From NCBI GenBank assembly GCA_033856535.1, contig JAWVEV010000116.1, positions 1-50,889 on the forward strand: 50,889 nucleotides of DNA. Direction: 5' to 3'. This DNA comes from JAWVEV01 sp033856535 (GTDB lineage: Bacteria > Actinomycetota > Thermoleophilia > Miltoncostaeales > Miltoncostaeaceae). The first letter of the stretch is position 1. Each line of letters opens with the position of its first letter. Both the position numbers and the translations under genes were made by a program. The notes beneath the pieces are model-generated. The model was not told the DNA's origin, ran no database searches, and saw nothing but the letters and a program-made list of their open reading frames with translations. This document shows positions 41,895 to 49,481 of the stretch, one piece after another.

Positions 41895-43067
41895 GGGGCC
41901 CACGATCTTGAAGACCTTTCCGGCGGCGGTGAGGTACAGCTCGCCGGACGGGTCCTCGCCGAAGGAGCTGAGCGCGCTCGGGACGTCCTCGAGGCCGGCG
42001 ACGGGCAGCGGCCGCTGCGGCGCCGGGCTCGCGCTCACCCAGAAGACCTCGCCCGAGCACCAGTCGCCGAAGATGTAGCGGCCCCGCAGGTCCGGCACGG
42101 CGGTGCCGCGATAGACGTAGCCGCCGGTCACCGAGCAGCGGTTGCGGTGGGCGTAGTCGCTCACCGGAAAGACGTACGGCGGCGCGTAGGCGCCCGAGGG
42201 CGACTGGAACGGGTGGAAGCCCTCCCACTGGTTCCAGCCGAAGTTCAGCCCGCCGACGCCGGCGGGGATCATGTCGACCTCCTCGCGGGTGAGCTCGCCC
42301 ACGTCGCCGATCCAGATGTTCCCGGTCGCGCGGTCGAACGAGAAGCGCCAGGGATTGCGCAGGCCGTAGGCCCAGATCTCGGGGCGGGCGCCGGCGCGCG
42401 TGGCGAACGGGTTGTCCGGCGGGATCCCGTACGGCAGCCCGTTCTCCCGCCGGTCCACGTCGATCCGCAGCAGCTTCGCAAAGAGCACGTCGGTGCGCTG
42501 GCCCATGTTGCTCGGGTCGGCGCCGGGGCCGCCGTCGCCCGAGCCGATGTAGAGCATCCGGTCCGGTCCGAACGCCAGCCCCCCGCCGTTGTGGATCGGG
42601 CTCGGCCGCGCGTAGGTCATGAGCGTCCGCGCGGTCGACATGTCGGCGACGTCCGGGTCGGCCGAGACGCGGTACTCGACCACGTGGGTGGCGCCGGTCC
42701 GGTCGGTGTAGTCGATGTAGAAGAGCCCGTTCTTGGAGAAGTCCGGGTGGAAGGCGAGCCCGAGCAGCCCCTGCTCGACCTTGGTCGCGACCTGGCCGCG
42801 GAGGCTCAGGAACGGGCGGGCAAGCAGCTTGCCGTCCTTGATGATCCGGATCAGGCCCTTCTGCTGGACCACGAAGAGCCGGTGCTCGTCCGCCGGCGGC
42901 GTGGTCACCAGCAGCGCCCCGGGAAGATCCTCGGCGACGAGCTCCAACCCGGCCCTCGGCAGCGGCGTCTCGGCGGCCCGGAGGCCGACCGACGCGGCGA
43001 CGGCGACCAGCAGTGAGGCCACGGCCGCGAGAACGAACAGCCGTGGGCCGCGCAGGGCAGCGAGCAC
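41886..43067 (-). CDS. Secreted glucose/sorbosone-dehydrogenase-like protein (PQQ sugar dehydrogenase type), copy 1
   Basis: 393 residues from the GTG at 43067. This start places the signal anchor (LFVLAAVASLLVAVAASVGLRA) at the N-terminus, is eight bases after a TAACCT box, and gives exactly the length of the paralog at 45645; an upstream in-frame ATG at 43301 would add 78 residues without protein character. Six-bladed propeller marks: LPGALLVTTPPADEHRLFVVQQKGLIRII, GLLGLAFHPDFSKNG, NGGGLAFGPDRMLYIGSGDGG and GLRNPWRFSFDRATGNIWIGDVGE. Known family members oxidise aldoses with PQQ outside the cytoplasm; cofactor use here is inferred. Confidence 0.87.
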   Translation of the reverse strand: MLAALRGPRLFVLAAVASLLVAVAASVGLRAAETPLPRAGLELVAEDLPGALLVTTPPADEHRLFVVQQKGLIRIIKDGKLLARPFLSLRGQVATKVEQGLLGLAFHPDFSKNGLFYIDYTDRTGATHVVEYRVSADPDVADMSTARTLMTYARPSPIHNGGGLAFGPDRMLYIGSGDGGPGADPSNMGQRTDVLFAKLLRIDVDRRENGLPYGIPPDNPFATRAGARPEIWAYGLRNPWRFSFDRATGNIWIGDVGELTREEVDMIPAGVGGLNFGWNQWEGFHPFQSPSGAYAPPYVFPVSDYAHRNRCSVTGGYVYRGTAVPDLRGRYIFGDWCSGEVFWVSASPAPQRPLPVAGLEDVPSALSSFGEDPSGELYLTAAGKVFKIVGPGG

Positions 43068-43272
43068 GGCGGCCGAGGTTACCAGCCGCCCTCGGGCGTC
43101 TCGGCGCGGCCGCCGGAGGACGGGTCGGGTGTCCCGAAGCCCGCCGGCGAGGACCCCGTGTGCCCGGGATCGACGGCACCAAGGCGAAGCGTCGGACCCG
43201 CGCGCGGATGGCCGAGCACCACGCCGGCGACAGGCGATGATCGCCCGCCTCGGACCGGCCCACGTCCTGGGG

Positions 43273-43302
43273 GGCCGGTCGGCCATGACCTCGGTGGCCA
43301 CT
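43273..43302 (-). repeat. 30-bp dispersed element, copy 2 (inverted)
   Basis: Reverse complement matches 24,141-24,170 at 29 of 30 bases. Read as codons, both copies give GTG-GCC-ACC-G(A/T)G-GTC-ATG-GCC-GAC-CGG, but the flanking frames do not resemble each other. Confidence 0.7.
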
Positions 43303-43423
43303 TGGGCCTCGAGGCCGGCCCGGACTCCCAGCCCAAAGCCCTCGTGCTGAGTCGTGCGGGTTGCGCGCGCGTTCGGCTGAACGGACCGAGCGCACGAGCC
43401 TGGGCGCGGAGCTACGCGAGTTT

Positions 43424-43461
43424 CGGCACGCCCGCCTCTCGGCGGGCACGAGTGCGTGCCG
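43424..43461. other. Two-step hairpin
   Basis: CGGCACGC (43,424-43,431) pairs with GCGTGCCG (43,454-43,461), and inside it CCGCC pairs with GGCGG around TCTC. It is not beside a gene end, so it is either part of a small RNA or a repeat remnant. Confidence 0.4.
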
Positions 43462-43649
43462 GAAGACCCCCCGACGCGCCGACTTCACGGACGCCGCATC
43501 ACAACCTCAGGCGGTCTCGCCCCAAGGGATGACGAGGACCCCGCGGCAGGCGGTCCCGCCGACGCTGCACTCTCGAGGCCACGTCCCTGCCGTCGCCCGA
43601 CCGGCCACGGGCGTCCTCGGCCAATCGGCCACCAACAGACGTGCGCGCG

Positions 43650-44060
43650 TCAACTCTCGGCGAGGAGCCGGTCCCTTCTCTCGGCGCGCCAGGTGTCGAC
43701 CGCCGCCGCCAGCCACACGAGCGCGACCGCCACGGCGATGGCCGCCGGCCACGCCGCGTCCTCGTCCGTCGCGGCAACCCAGCCGATCGCGACGATCGCC
43801 GCCGCCACCGCGGCCACGACGGCGGCGTAGACGAGCCGGCGGCGCGACGTGACCGTGAGCCGCCCGGGCCAGGCCTCACCCGTGCGCCGCGCCCGGCGGC
43901 GCATCTCCGCCAACGAGAGCCAGCCGGCGAGACCCAGGACGAGGTTCACCCACCCCCGCCCGTTGCCGTCGACGACGGCGATGAGACCGCTGTTGACGAG
44001 GAACGGCGACGCGATCGCGCCGGCGACGCTGGCGACCTGGGTCTGTCGCTCGCGGTCCAC
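43650..44060 (-). CDS. Small membrane protein, hypothetical (second of a pair)
   Basis: 136 residues with about four hydrophobic helices (roughly 10-28, 34-48, 75-97, 104-121) and a basic loop at 52-72 (RRRARRTGEAWPGRLTVTSRRR). The GTG start abuts the TAG stop of the upstream gene with no gap, so the two are translated together. No family recognised. The gene pair lies between two dehydrogenase-like paralogs that are transcribed in the same direction. Confidence 0.7.
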   Translation of the reverse strand: MDRERQTQVASVAGAIASPFLVNSGLIAVVDGNGRGWVNLVLGLAGWLSLAEMRRRARRTGEAWPGRLTVTSRRRLVYAAVVAAVAAAIVAIGWVAATDEDAAWPAAIAVAVALVWLAAAVDTWRAERRDRLLAES

Positions 44061-44390
44061 CTAGTTCCCGCCGAGTGCCCGCGAACCGACGAGCAGCGCG
44101 ACGCTGCCGACGAACACCGCCCAGAACCACAGGCGCGCCGCCAGCTGGTCCGGGTCGGCTTCGCGGCGGGCCTTCACCGCCAGGCCGGTGCCGATCGCAA
44201 ACAGGGCGACGGAGGGCGGCCAGATCCGCTCGGGCCCGACCTGCGCCACGACGTTCGCCCCGATCAGGACGAGGATCGCGGCGCTGGCCCACGGGTTCGG
44301 CTTCACGGCCTTCCCGGCGGCGACGATCGCCTCCGCGTTGTCCGTCAGATGGGCGATGAAGCCCACGTTGGCGTTCCCGGTGCGGCTCAT
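44061..44390 (-). CDS. Small membrane protein, hypothetical (first of a pair)
   Basis: 109 residues from the ATG at 44390; a TTG at 44429 would add 13 residues. Hydrophobic segments at about 35-52, 55-75 and 86-103, ending VALLVGSRALGGN. No signal motif or known domain. The stop codon directly precedes the GTG of the next gene, an arrangement expected of interacting partners. Confidence 0.65.
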   Translation of the reverse strand: MSRTGNANVGFIAHLTDNAEAIVAAGKAVKPNPWASAAILVLIGANVVAQVGPERIWPPSVALFAIGTGLAVKARREADPDQLAARLWFWAVFVGSVALLVGSRALGGN

Positions 44391-44463
44391 GCCGTCCAGG
44401 CATTCCCGGCCACCCCAGCCGGGGAACAACGAATCCCGCAGCGCCCCCGATCAGGAGCGGGGC

Positions 44464-45645
44464 TCAGCCCTCCGTGCTCGCCCGGCTCGGCCGGCGCAGG
44501 GTGAAGCGGTACACCACCCCGTCCGCCGTCGCGTAGAGCTCGCCCCTCGCGCCCTCGCCGAACGAGGTCAGGCCCGGCAGCGTCACGCCCGGCACCCGCT
44601 GCGGCTTGCCGATGTTCGGGGCGGCGCGCATCGCGAAGACGGCGCCGCTCACCCAGTCGCCATAGACGTAGTGGCCGCGCAGCGCGGGGATCTCGGTCCC
44701 GCGGTAGACGTAGCCGCCGGTCACCGAGTTGCCCACCTTGCGCGTGTACTGCGCCACCGGGCGCACCACCGGGCCGTTCGGGACCTGGCCGCCCTCGTAC
44801 CGCCGCGTCCCCTCGAAGGCGCTCCAGCCGAAGTTCGCGCCGCCGCGGCCGGCGCGCCGGAAGTCGATCTCCTCCAGCGTGTTCTGACCCACGTCGCCGA
44901 TCCAGAGGTCGCCGCGCCGGCGGTCGAACGAGAAGCGCCACGGGTTCCGCAGCCCGTACGCCCAGATCTCCGGCCGCGCGCCGGCCCGGCCCACGAACGG
45001 GTTGCTCGCCGGGATCGCGTAGTTGTTGCCGTCGGCGCGCCTGTCCACGTCGATGCGCAGGATCTTCGCCAGCAGGGTGCCGAGGTTCTGGCCGTTGCCG
45101 TTCGGGTCGCCGGCGCTGCCGCCGTCGCCGAGACCGATGTAGAGCATCCCGTCCTTGCCGAACGCCACGTTCCCGCCGTTGTGGTTCGGGAACGGCTGCT
45201 CGACCGAGAGGATCGTCCGCACCGGCCGCTGGTCGGCCCGGTTGCGCCGCGACGAGACCCGGTACTCGACGACCTGCGTGTTCCCGGCCTCGTCGGTGTA
45301 GTCCACGAAGAAGCGCCCGTTGGTCCGGTATTTCGGATGGAAGGCGAGGCCGAGGAGGCCCTGCTCGACGCCGTCGGTCGTGATCCGGCCGCTCACGTCG
45401 AGGAAGGGCCGCGGCAGCACCCTGCCCTTCTCGATGATCCGGACCTGCCCGGACTGCTGCACCACGAAGACCCGCGAGGTGTCTCCCGGGGGCGCGGTCA
45501 CCAGCAGCGCACCGTCCAGCGCGGCCACCCGCACGGCCCGCAACTCGGGCGCCGCGGCGGAGCACTGGGGGACCACCCCCACCAGCGCGACGACGGCAAG
45601 CGCGGCGGCGGAGCGTCCGGGTCGTCCTGGGAGGCGGAACGTCAC
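44464..45645 (-). CDS. Secreted glucose/sorbosone-dehydrogenase-like protein (PQQ sugar dehydrogenase type), copy 2
   Basis: 393 residues, paralog of the 43,067-41,886 protein. Signal peptide about 12-31 (SAAALAVVALVGVVPQCSAAA). Propeller marks: LDGALLVTAPPGDTSRVFVVQQSGQVRIIEKG, GLLGLAFHPKYRTNG, NHNGGNVAFGKDGMLYIGLGDGG and GLRNPWRFSFDRRRGDLWIGDVGQNTLEEI. The HNGG triplet typical of the family's active-site blade is kept here, whereas copy 1 reads I-H-N-G-G. TAGTGT lies nine bases before the GTG start. Likely a periplasm-side or surface sugar oxidoreductase. Confidence 0.87.
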   Translation of the reverse strand: MTFRLPGRPGRSAAALAVVALVGVVPQCSAAAPELRAVRVAALDGALLVTAPPGDTSRVFVVQQSGQVRIIEKGRVLPRPFLDVSGRITTDGVEQGLLGLAFHPKYRTNGRFFVDYTDEAGNTQVVEYRVSSRRNRADQRPVRTILSVEQPFPNHNGGNVAFGKDGMLYIGLGDGGSAGDPNGNGQNLGTLLAKILRIDVDRRADGNNYAIPASNPFVGRAGARPEIWAYGLRNPWRFSFDRRRGDLWIGDVGQNTLEEIDFRRAGRGGANFGWSAFEGTRRYEGGQVPNGPVVRPVAQYTRKVGNSVTGGYVYRGTEIPALRGHYVYGDWVSGAVFAMRAAPNIGKPQRVPGVTLPGLTSFGEGARGELYATADGVVYRFTLRRPSRASTEG

Positions 45646-45688
45646 CGGGAGCGCACACTATCTTCTCGACGGGTCGCGACCCCCCGGC

Positions 45689-45700
45689 TAGGGTTGCCCC
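45689..45700 (+). promoter_or_regulatory. Probable leaderless promoter -10 box
   Basis: TAGGGT (45,689-45,694), six bases TGCCCC, then GTG at 45,701. No ribosome binding site in the gap. Confidence 0.5.
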
Positions 45701-46135
45701 GTGGCCGACGAGCCGATCGCGGTGCGGGCGCTTCGCGTGAGGCTGGAGTCCTACCTGCACGAGCTCTTCGGGAGCTTCCGGCCGCAGGAGTCGGGCGCCT
45801 ACGCCGTGCGCATCGACGACACGGACGTCTACGTCTCGCCACAGCCCTGGACCGCCGACAGCGCGGTCGTGACGCTGCTCTCGTACTCCAACGAGGAGGT
45901 GGCGGTCACCTTCCAGACGCTCGCGCTTCTGAACCAGCTCAACCTGCGGCTCACCTTCGGGAACTACGTGCTCGACGAGCGCACCCGCTACGTGGCCTTC
46001 GAGCACGCGCTGCTCGGCGACTTCCTCGACCAGGAGGAGCTGCGGGGGGCGGTCTACGCCGTGGCCGGCGGCGCGATGTTCTACGCCGAGGAGATCCGCC
46101 AGGCCGGCGGCGGCCGCCTCTGGAACGAGTCCTGA
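45701..46135 (+). CDS. YbjN-like (T3SS-chaperone-fold) cytoplasmic protein
   Basis: 144 residues with no signal peptide. The sequence fits the YbjN/sensory-transduction-regulator family: YAVRIDDTDVYVSPQPW, then VVTLLSYSNEEVAVTFQTLALLNQLNLRLTFGNYVLDERTRYVAFEHALLGDFLDQEEL and a final helix AVYAVAGGAMFYAEEI. Bacterial YbjN proteins have a chaperone-like alpha/beta fold without known enzymatic activity. Probable leaderless start. Divergent from the dehydrogenase-like gene and convergent with the ABC importer with a 1-bp gap. Confidence 0.75.
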   Translation: MADEPIAVRALRVRLESYLHELFGSFRPQESGAYAVRIDDTDVYVSPQPWTADSAVVTLLSYSNEEVAVTFQTLALLNQLNLRLTFGNYVLDERTRYVAFEHALLGDFLDQEELRGAVYAVAGGAMFYAEEIRQAGGGRLWNES

Positions 46136-46136
46136 C

Positions 46137-47021
46137 CTAGCTGTCGGACCGGCCGTCCACCGTCCCCAGCGCCGAGAGGTCCTCGGGGGCCCCGGCCACC
46201 GCGATCGGGCCCGCTCCGTAGCGCCGGCGCTGGCGGACCTCCAGCCGCCGCGCGATCCGGCTGAGCGTGAAGTTCACGGCGATGTACATCGCGGCCACCA
46301 GCAGCAGCGCCTGCAGCGGGCTCCGGGCGTACTCGCCGGCGATGCGCCCCCGGCGCAGCAGCTCCTCGAAGGCCACCACGTACGCCAGCGAGGTGTCCTT
46401 CAGCAGCGTGATCATCTGGCTGATGCCGGCGGGGATCATCCGCCGCGCCGCCTGCGGCAGCAGCACCAGCCGCATCGACTCCCAGTAGCTCAGCCCGATC
46501 GCGCGGGCGGCCTCGGATTGCCCCCGCTCCAGCGAGAGCACGCCGGCCCGGACGATCTCCCCCATCACCGCGCCGTTGTAGAGCGCCAGCCCGATCGCCG
46601 CGACCCAGAGCGGGTCGATGTGGATCCCGGCCTCGGGCAGGAAGACATAGAGGAACAGGATCTGGAGCAGCAGCGGCAGCGCCCGGAACACCTCGACGTA
46701 GGTGCCGGCGGTCCAGCGCACCGGCCGCGAGAGCGCCAGCCGCCCGAGCGCCGCCAGCACGGCGATCGGGAGCGCCATGGCGGCCGCGACCGCGAACAGT
46801 TCGAGCGTGTGCCCGAGCCCGCCCAGCAGGAAGCGCAGCACGTCCGGGTCGAGCAGCACGTCCCAGCGGTCGCGGTCGAGCTGCCCGCGGTCGGCGAACC
46901 GGGCCACCACCAGCGCGATCAGGCCGGCCAGCACGAGGGCGCTCAGCACCGACGCGACCAGCGCGCGCCGGCGCCCGCGCGGGCCCAGCGGATCGCCGAT
47001 GACGGGGGCGCGGGCGCTCAC
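46137..47021 (-). CDS. Glutamate/glutamine-type ABC importer, permease subunit 2
   Basis: 294-residue inner-membrane permease of the His/Glu/Gln/Arg family (PF00528). There are about five helices after a first segment (21-42); the EAA loop that docks on the ATPase reads EAARAIGLSYWESMRLVLLPQAARRMIPAG. Its GTG overlaps the TGA of the other permease (GTGA), so the two halves are made in matched amounts. The periplasmic N-terminal loop (45-60) is longer than in subunit 1, as in GluD/GltK-type partners. The specificity, acidic or amide amino acids, rests on the family and on the binding protein in the same operon. Confidence 0.9.
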   Translation of the reverse strand: MSARAPVIGDPLGPRGRRRALVASVLSALVLAGLIALVVARFADRGQLDRDRWDVLLDPDVLRFLLGGLGHTLELFAVAAAMALPIAVLAALGRLALSRPVRWTAGTYVEVFRALPLLLQILFLYVFLPEAGIHIDPLWVAAIGLALYNGAVMGEIVRAGVLSLERGQSEAARAIGLSYWESMRLVLLPQAARRMIPAGISQMITLLKDTSLAYVVAFEELLRRGRIAGEYARSPLQALLLVAAMYIAVNFTLSRIARRLEVRQRRRYGAGPIAVAGAPEDLSALGTVDGRSDS

Positions 47022-47662
47022 CGGCGCACCAGCACCTTCCGCTCGAGCCGCCCGAAGAACAGCCCCGCCGGCAGGGTCAGGATCAGGTAGGCGACGCAGG
47101 CGCCGCCGAACGCGGGCAGCGCCCGGGCGGTGTCGGTGGCCAGCCGCTCGGCCGTGCCGGTCAGCTCGACCACCGAGATCGCGTACGCCAGCGACGTGTT
47201 CTTGGTCAGGGCGATGAAGAGGTTGCCGAGCGGCGGCACCACCGACCGCACCGCCTGGGGCAGCACCACCAGCGACATGGTCTGGGTGAAGGTGAGCCCG
47301 ATCGCCCGCGCCGCGTCGACCTGGCCGGCGGCGACGGTGTTCACGCCGGCGCGGATCGTCTCCCCGATGAACGCGCCGGTGTAGACCGAGAGGATGATCA
47401 CGGCGGTCGTGAACGGCGACCAGACCAGGCCGAGCTTGGGCAGCCCGAAGAAGGCCAGGATCAGCAGCACCAGAAGCGGCGTGTTGCGCACCAGCTCCAC
47501 GTAGGTGACGCCGGCCGCCCGCAGCGGCCCCACCGGGCTCACGCGGAGGGTCGCGATCGCCAGGCCGATGGCGAAGGCGAGCAGGTACGCCAGGACCGTG
47601 AGCTGCACGGTCGTCCAGAGGCCCTCGCCGAAGAGGTCGAGGTTGTCGAGGATCAGGTCCAC
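47018..47662 (-). CDS. Glutamate/glutamine-type ABC importer, permease subunit 1
   Basis: 214-residue permease of the same family (GluC/GlnM-like). TVQLTVLAYLLAFAIGLAIATLRVS starts the first core helix; the EAA loop is DAARAIGLTFTQTMSLVVLPQAVRSVVPPLG. GTG start. It lies 56 bp downstream of the binding-protein gene. With subunit 2 it forms the heterodimeric membrane channel. Confidence 0.92.
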   Translation of the reverse strand: MDLILDNLDLFGEGLWTTVQLTVLAYLLAFAIGLAIATLRVSPVGPLRAAGVTYVELVRNTPLLVLLILAFFGLPKLGLVWSPFTTAVIILSVYTGAFIGETIRAGVNTVAAGQVDAARAIGLTFTQTMSLVVLPQAVRSVVPPLGNLFIALTKNTSLAYAISVVELTGTAERLATDTARALPAFGGACVAYLILTLPAGLFFGRLERKVLVRR

Positions 47663-47718
47663 GTCCGGCCCGGGCTCAGGGCTTCGCGGGCCGGCTCACG
47701 CCGGCCCGCTCGCGTCCA

Positions 47719-48615
47719 TCAGTAGCGGTCGATCGCCGGCGGCTCGGGCACCTCGCTGATGACGGTGCCCACCGTCGACTTGAACGCCTCCTCCCAGGAG
47801 CCGTCGTCCTCGATCGCCTCGATCCGGTCGTTGAGGAAGGCCCGGAAGGCGTCGTCGCCCTTCTTCAGGCCGATGCCGTAGGGCTCCTCGGTGAACGGGG
47901 CCTCGACCAGCTTCAGCTTGCCGTCGGAGGCCTGCACCAGGCCGGCGAGGATGCCGTTGTCGGTCGACACCGCGTCCACCCGCCCGTCCTGCAGCGCCTC
48001 GGCGCAGAGCGAGTAGAGGTCGAAGGTGATCGAGAGGTCCGCCTGCGGGGCCTTCTCGCGCACGTTGTCGATCGAGGTCGAGCCCTGGGCCGAGCAGACC
48101 TTGCGCCCGTTCAGGTCGTCGACGCTCGCGATCCCGTCCTCGTCGGCGCGGACCATGATGTCCTGGCCGGCGACGTAGTAGGGGCCGGCGAAGTCCACCT
48201 GCTGCTTGCGCTCGTCGTTGATCGTGTAGGTCGCGACCACCACGTCGACGCGCCCCTGGCGGATCACGGTCTCGCGCACCTTCGAGGGCGTCTCGACGAA
48301 CTGCACCTTCCCGTCGGCGTTGCCCTCGCCGAAGATCCCCTCGGCGATCCGCTTCGCGATCTCGACGTCGAAGCCCTCGATCTCGTCGTTGGTGGGGTTC
48401 TTCAGGCCGAACAGCGGCTGGTCGAACTTGGTGCCGACGATGATCTTCCCGCGGTCCTGGATCTTGTCCATCGTGCTGCCGTCGGGGAACGCCGGCGCCT
48501 CGGCCGCCGGCCCGCCGGAGTCGCCCTCGTCGTCGTCCCCGCCGCATGCCGCGCCGGCCAGCACGGCCGCGCAGAGCGCGAGCGCCGCCAGCCATCGCCA
48601 CGGTCGAATCGCCAT
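47719..48615 (-). CDS. Glutamate/glutamine-type ABC importer, substrate-binding lipoprotein
   Basis: 298 residues. A lipoprotein-type signal ends GAACGGDDDEG (Cys about 24), so the protein is probably tethered to the outer face of the membrane. The SBP_bac_3 domain (about 55-290) shows IIVGTKFDQPLFGLKNPTNDEIEGFDVEIAKRIA, RVDVVVATYTINDERKQQVDFAGPYYVAGQDIMV and DAVSTDNGILAGL, typical of GluB-type glutamate-binding proteins. AAAGGGGA lies before the ATG; it is 11 bp after the ATPase gene. Confidence 0.92.
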   Translation of the reverse strand: MAIRPWRWLAALALCAAVLAGAACGGDDDEGDSGGPAAEAPAFPDGSTMDKIQDRGKIIVGTKFDQPLFGLKNPTNDEIEGFDVEIAKRIAEGIFGEGNADGKVQFVETPSKVRETVIRQGRVDVVVATYTINDERKQQVDFAGPYYVAGQDIMVRADEDGIASVDDLNGRKVCSAQGSTSIDNVREKAPQADLSITFDLYSLCAEALQDGRVDAVSTDNGILAGLVQASDGKLKLVEAPFTEEPYGIGLKKGDDAFRAFLNDRIEAIEDDGSWEEAFKSTVGTVISEVPEPPAIDRY

Positions 48616-48626
48616 CGGGTCCCCTT

Positions 48627-49379
48627 TCAGTGGGCCAGCACCTTCGACAGGAAGTCGCGCGCCCGCTCGCTCTCGGGGGCGGCGAAGAACTTCTCGGGGG
48701 GTGCCACCTCGACGATGCGCCCGTCGTCCATGAAGACCACCCGCCTTGCCGCCGAGCGGGCGAACCCCATCTCGTGCGACACCACGACCATCGTGGTGCC
48801 GTCCTCGGCGAGGGCGAGCATCACGTCGAGGACCTCCTTGATCATCTCCGGGTCGAGCGCGGAGGTCGGCTCGTCGAACAGCATCAGCTTCGGGCGCATC
48901 GCCAGCGCCCGGGCGATCGCCGCCCGCTGCTGCTGCCCGCCCGAGAGCTCGGCCGGGTGCCGGTCGGCCTTGTCGGCGATGCCGACCCGCGCCAGCAGCA
49001 CCATCGCCCGCTCGCGCGCCTCGGCCTTCGACACGCCGCGGACCTTCACCGGCCCGAGGGTCACGTTCTCCAGCACGCTCTTGTGGGCGAAGAGGTTGAA
49101 GGACTGGAAGACCATGCCGACGTCGGCGCGCAGCCGGGCCAGCTCCTTGCCCTCCTCGGGCAGCGGTCTTCCGTCGAACGTGATCCGGCCGCCGTCGATC
49201 GTCTCCAGCCGGTTGATCGTCCGGATGAGCGTGGACTTGCCGGACCCGGACGGCCCCACGACCGCCACCACCTCGCCGGCGGCCACGGTCAGGTCGACGT
49301 CCCTCAGGGCATGCAGGTCGCCGAAGAACTTGTTGACCCGCTCCATGACGACCAGGGCCTCGCCCCGCGCTTTCAGCAC
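48627..49379 (-). CDS. Glutamate/glutamine-type ABC importer, ATP-binding subunit
   Basis: 250-residue ABC ATPase (GluA/GlnQ type) and first gene of the importer operon. Walker A GPSGSGKST (42-50), Q-loop FQSFNLF (91-97), signature LSGGQQQR (145-152), Walker B LMLFDE (165-170), and switch His in VVVSHEMGF. The GTG start follows TAGCCT at six bases with no ribosome binding site, suggesting a leaderless operon mRNA. It couples ATP hydrolysis to amino-acid uptake. Confidence 0.95.
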   Translation of the reverse strand: MLKARGEALVVMERVNKFFGDLHALRDVDLTVAAGEVVAVVGPSGSGKSTLIRTINRLETIDGGRITFDGRPLPEEGKELARLRADVGMVFQSFNLFAHKSVLENVTLGPVKVRGVSKAEARERAMVLLARVGIADKADRHPAELSGGQQQRAAIARALAMRPKLMLFDEPTSALDPEMIKEVLDVMLALAEDGTTMVVVSHEMGFARSAARRVVFMDDGRIVEVAPPEKFFAAPESERARDFLSKVLAH

Positions 49380-49391
49380 GGGGCGAGGCTA
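49380..49391 (-). promoter_or_regulatory. Probable leaderless promoter -10 box of the importer operon
   Basis: On the minus strand TAGCCT (49,391-49,386), six bases CGCCCC, then GTG at 49,379. Confidence 0.5.
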
Positions 49392-49432
49392 ACCGGCGGT
49401 CAGCCGATCGGCCAGCGGTGGAACGAGATATC

Positions 49433-49480
49433 GGCGGGGGCCGGAGCCCCCGCCTCTATGGCGTGGTGGGGCGGAGCCCC
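49433..49480 (-). terminator. Double hairpin terminator after malate dehydrogenase
   Basis: Two GC hairpins follow the mdh stop on the minus strand: GGGGC-GGA-GCCCC (49,468-49,480) and GGCGGGGGC-CGGA-GCCCCCGCC (49,433-49,454, nine perfect pairs). They separate the isocitrate/malate dehydrogenase pair from the importer operon. Confidence 0.65.
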
Positions 49481-49481
49481 G

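Larger units (their letters stand above)
43068..43649. other. 582-bp non-coding region with repeat element and hairpin
   Basis: Upstream of the dehydrogenase-like gene. It contains the second, inverted copy of the 30-bp element (43,273-43,302), a two-step hairpin (43,424-43,461), and a GGCCAATCGGCC word (about 43,619-43,630) shared with the 24.2-kb region. Small ORFs cross it, but none has a recognisable domain or signal peptide. Confidence 0.45.
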
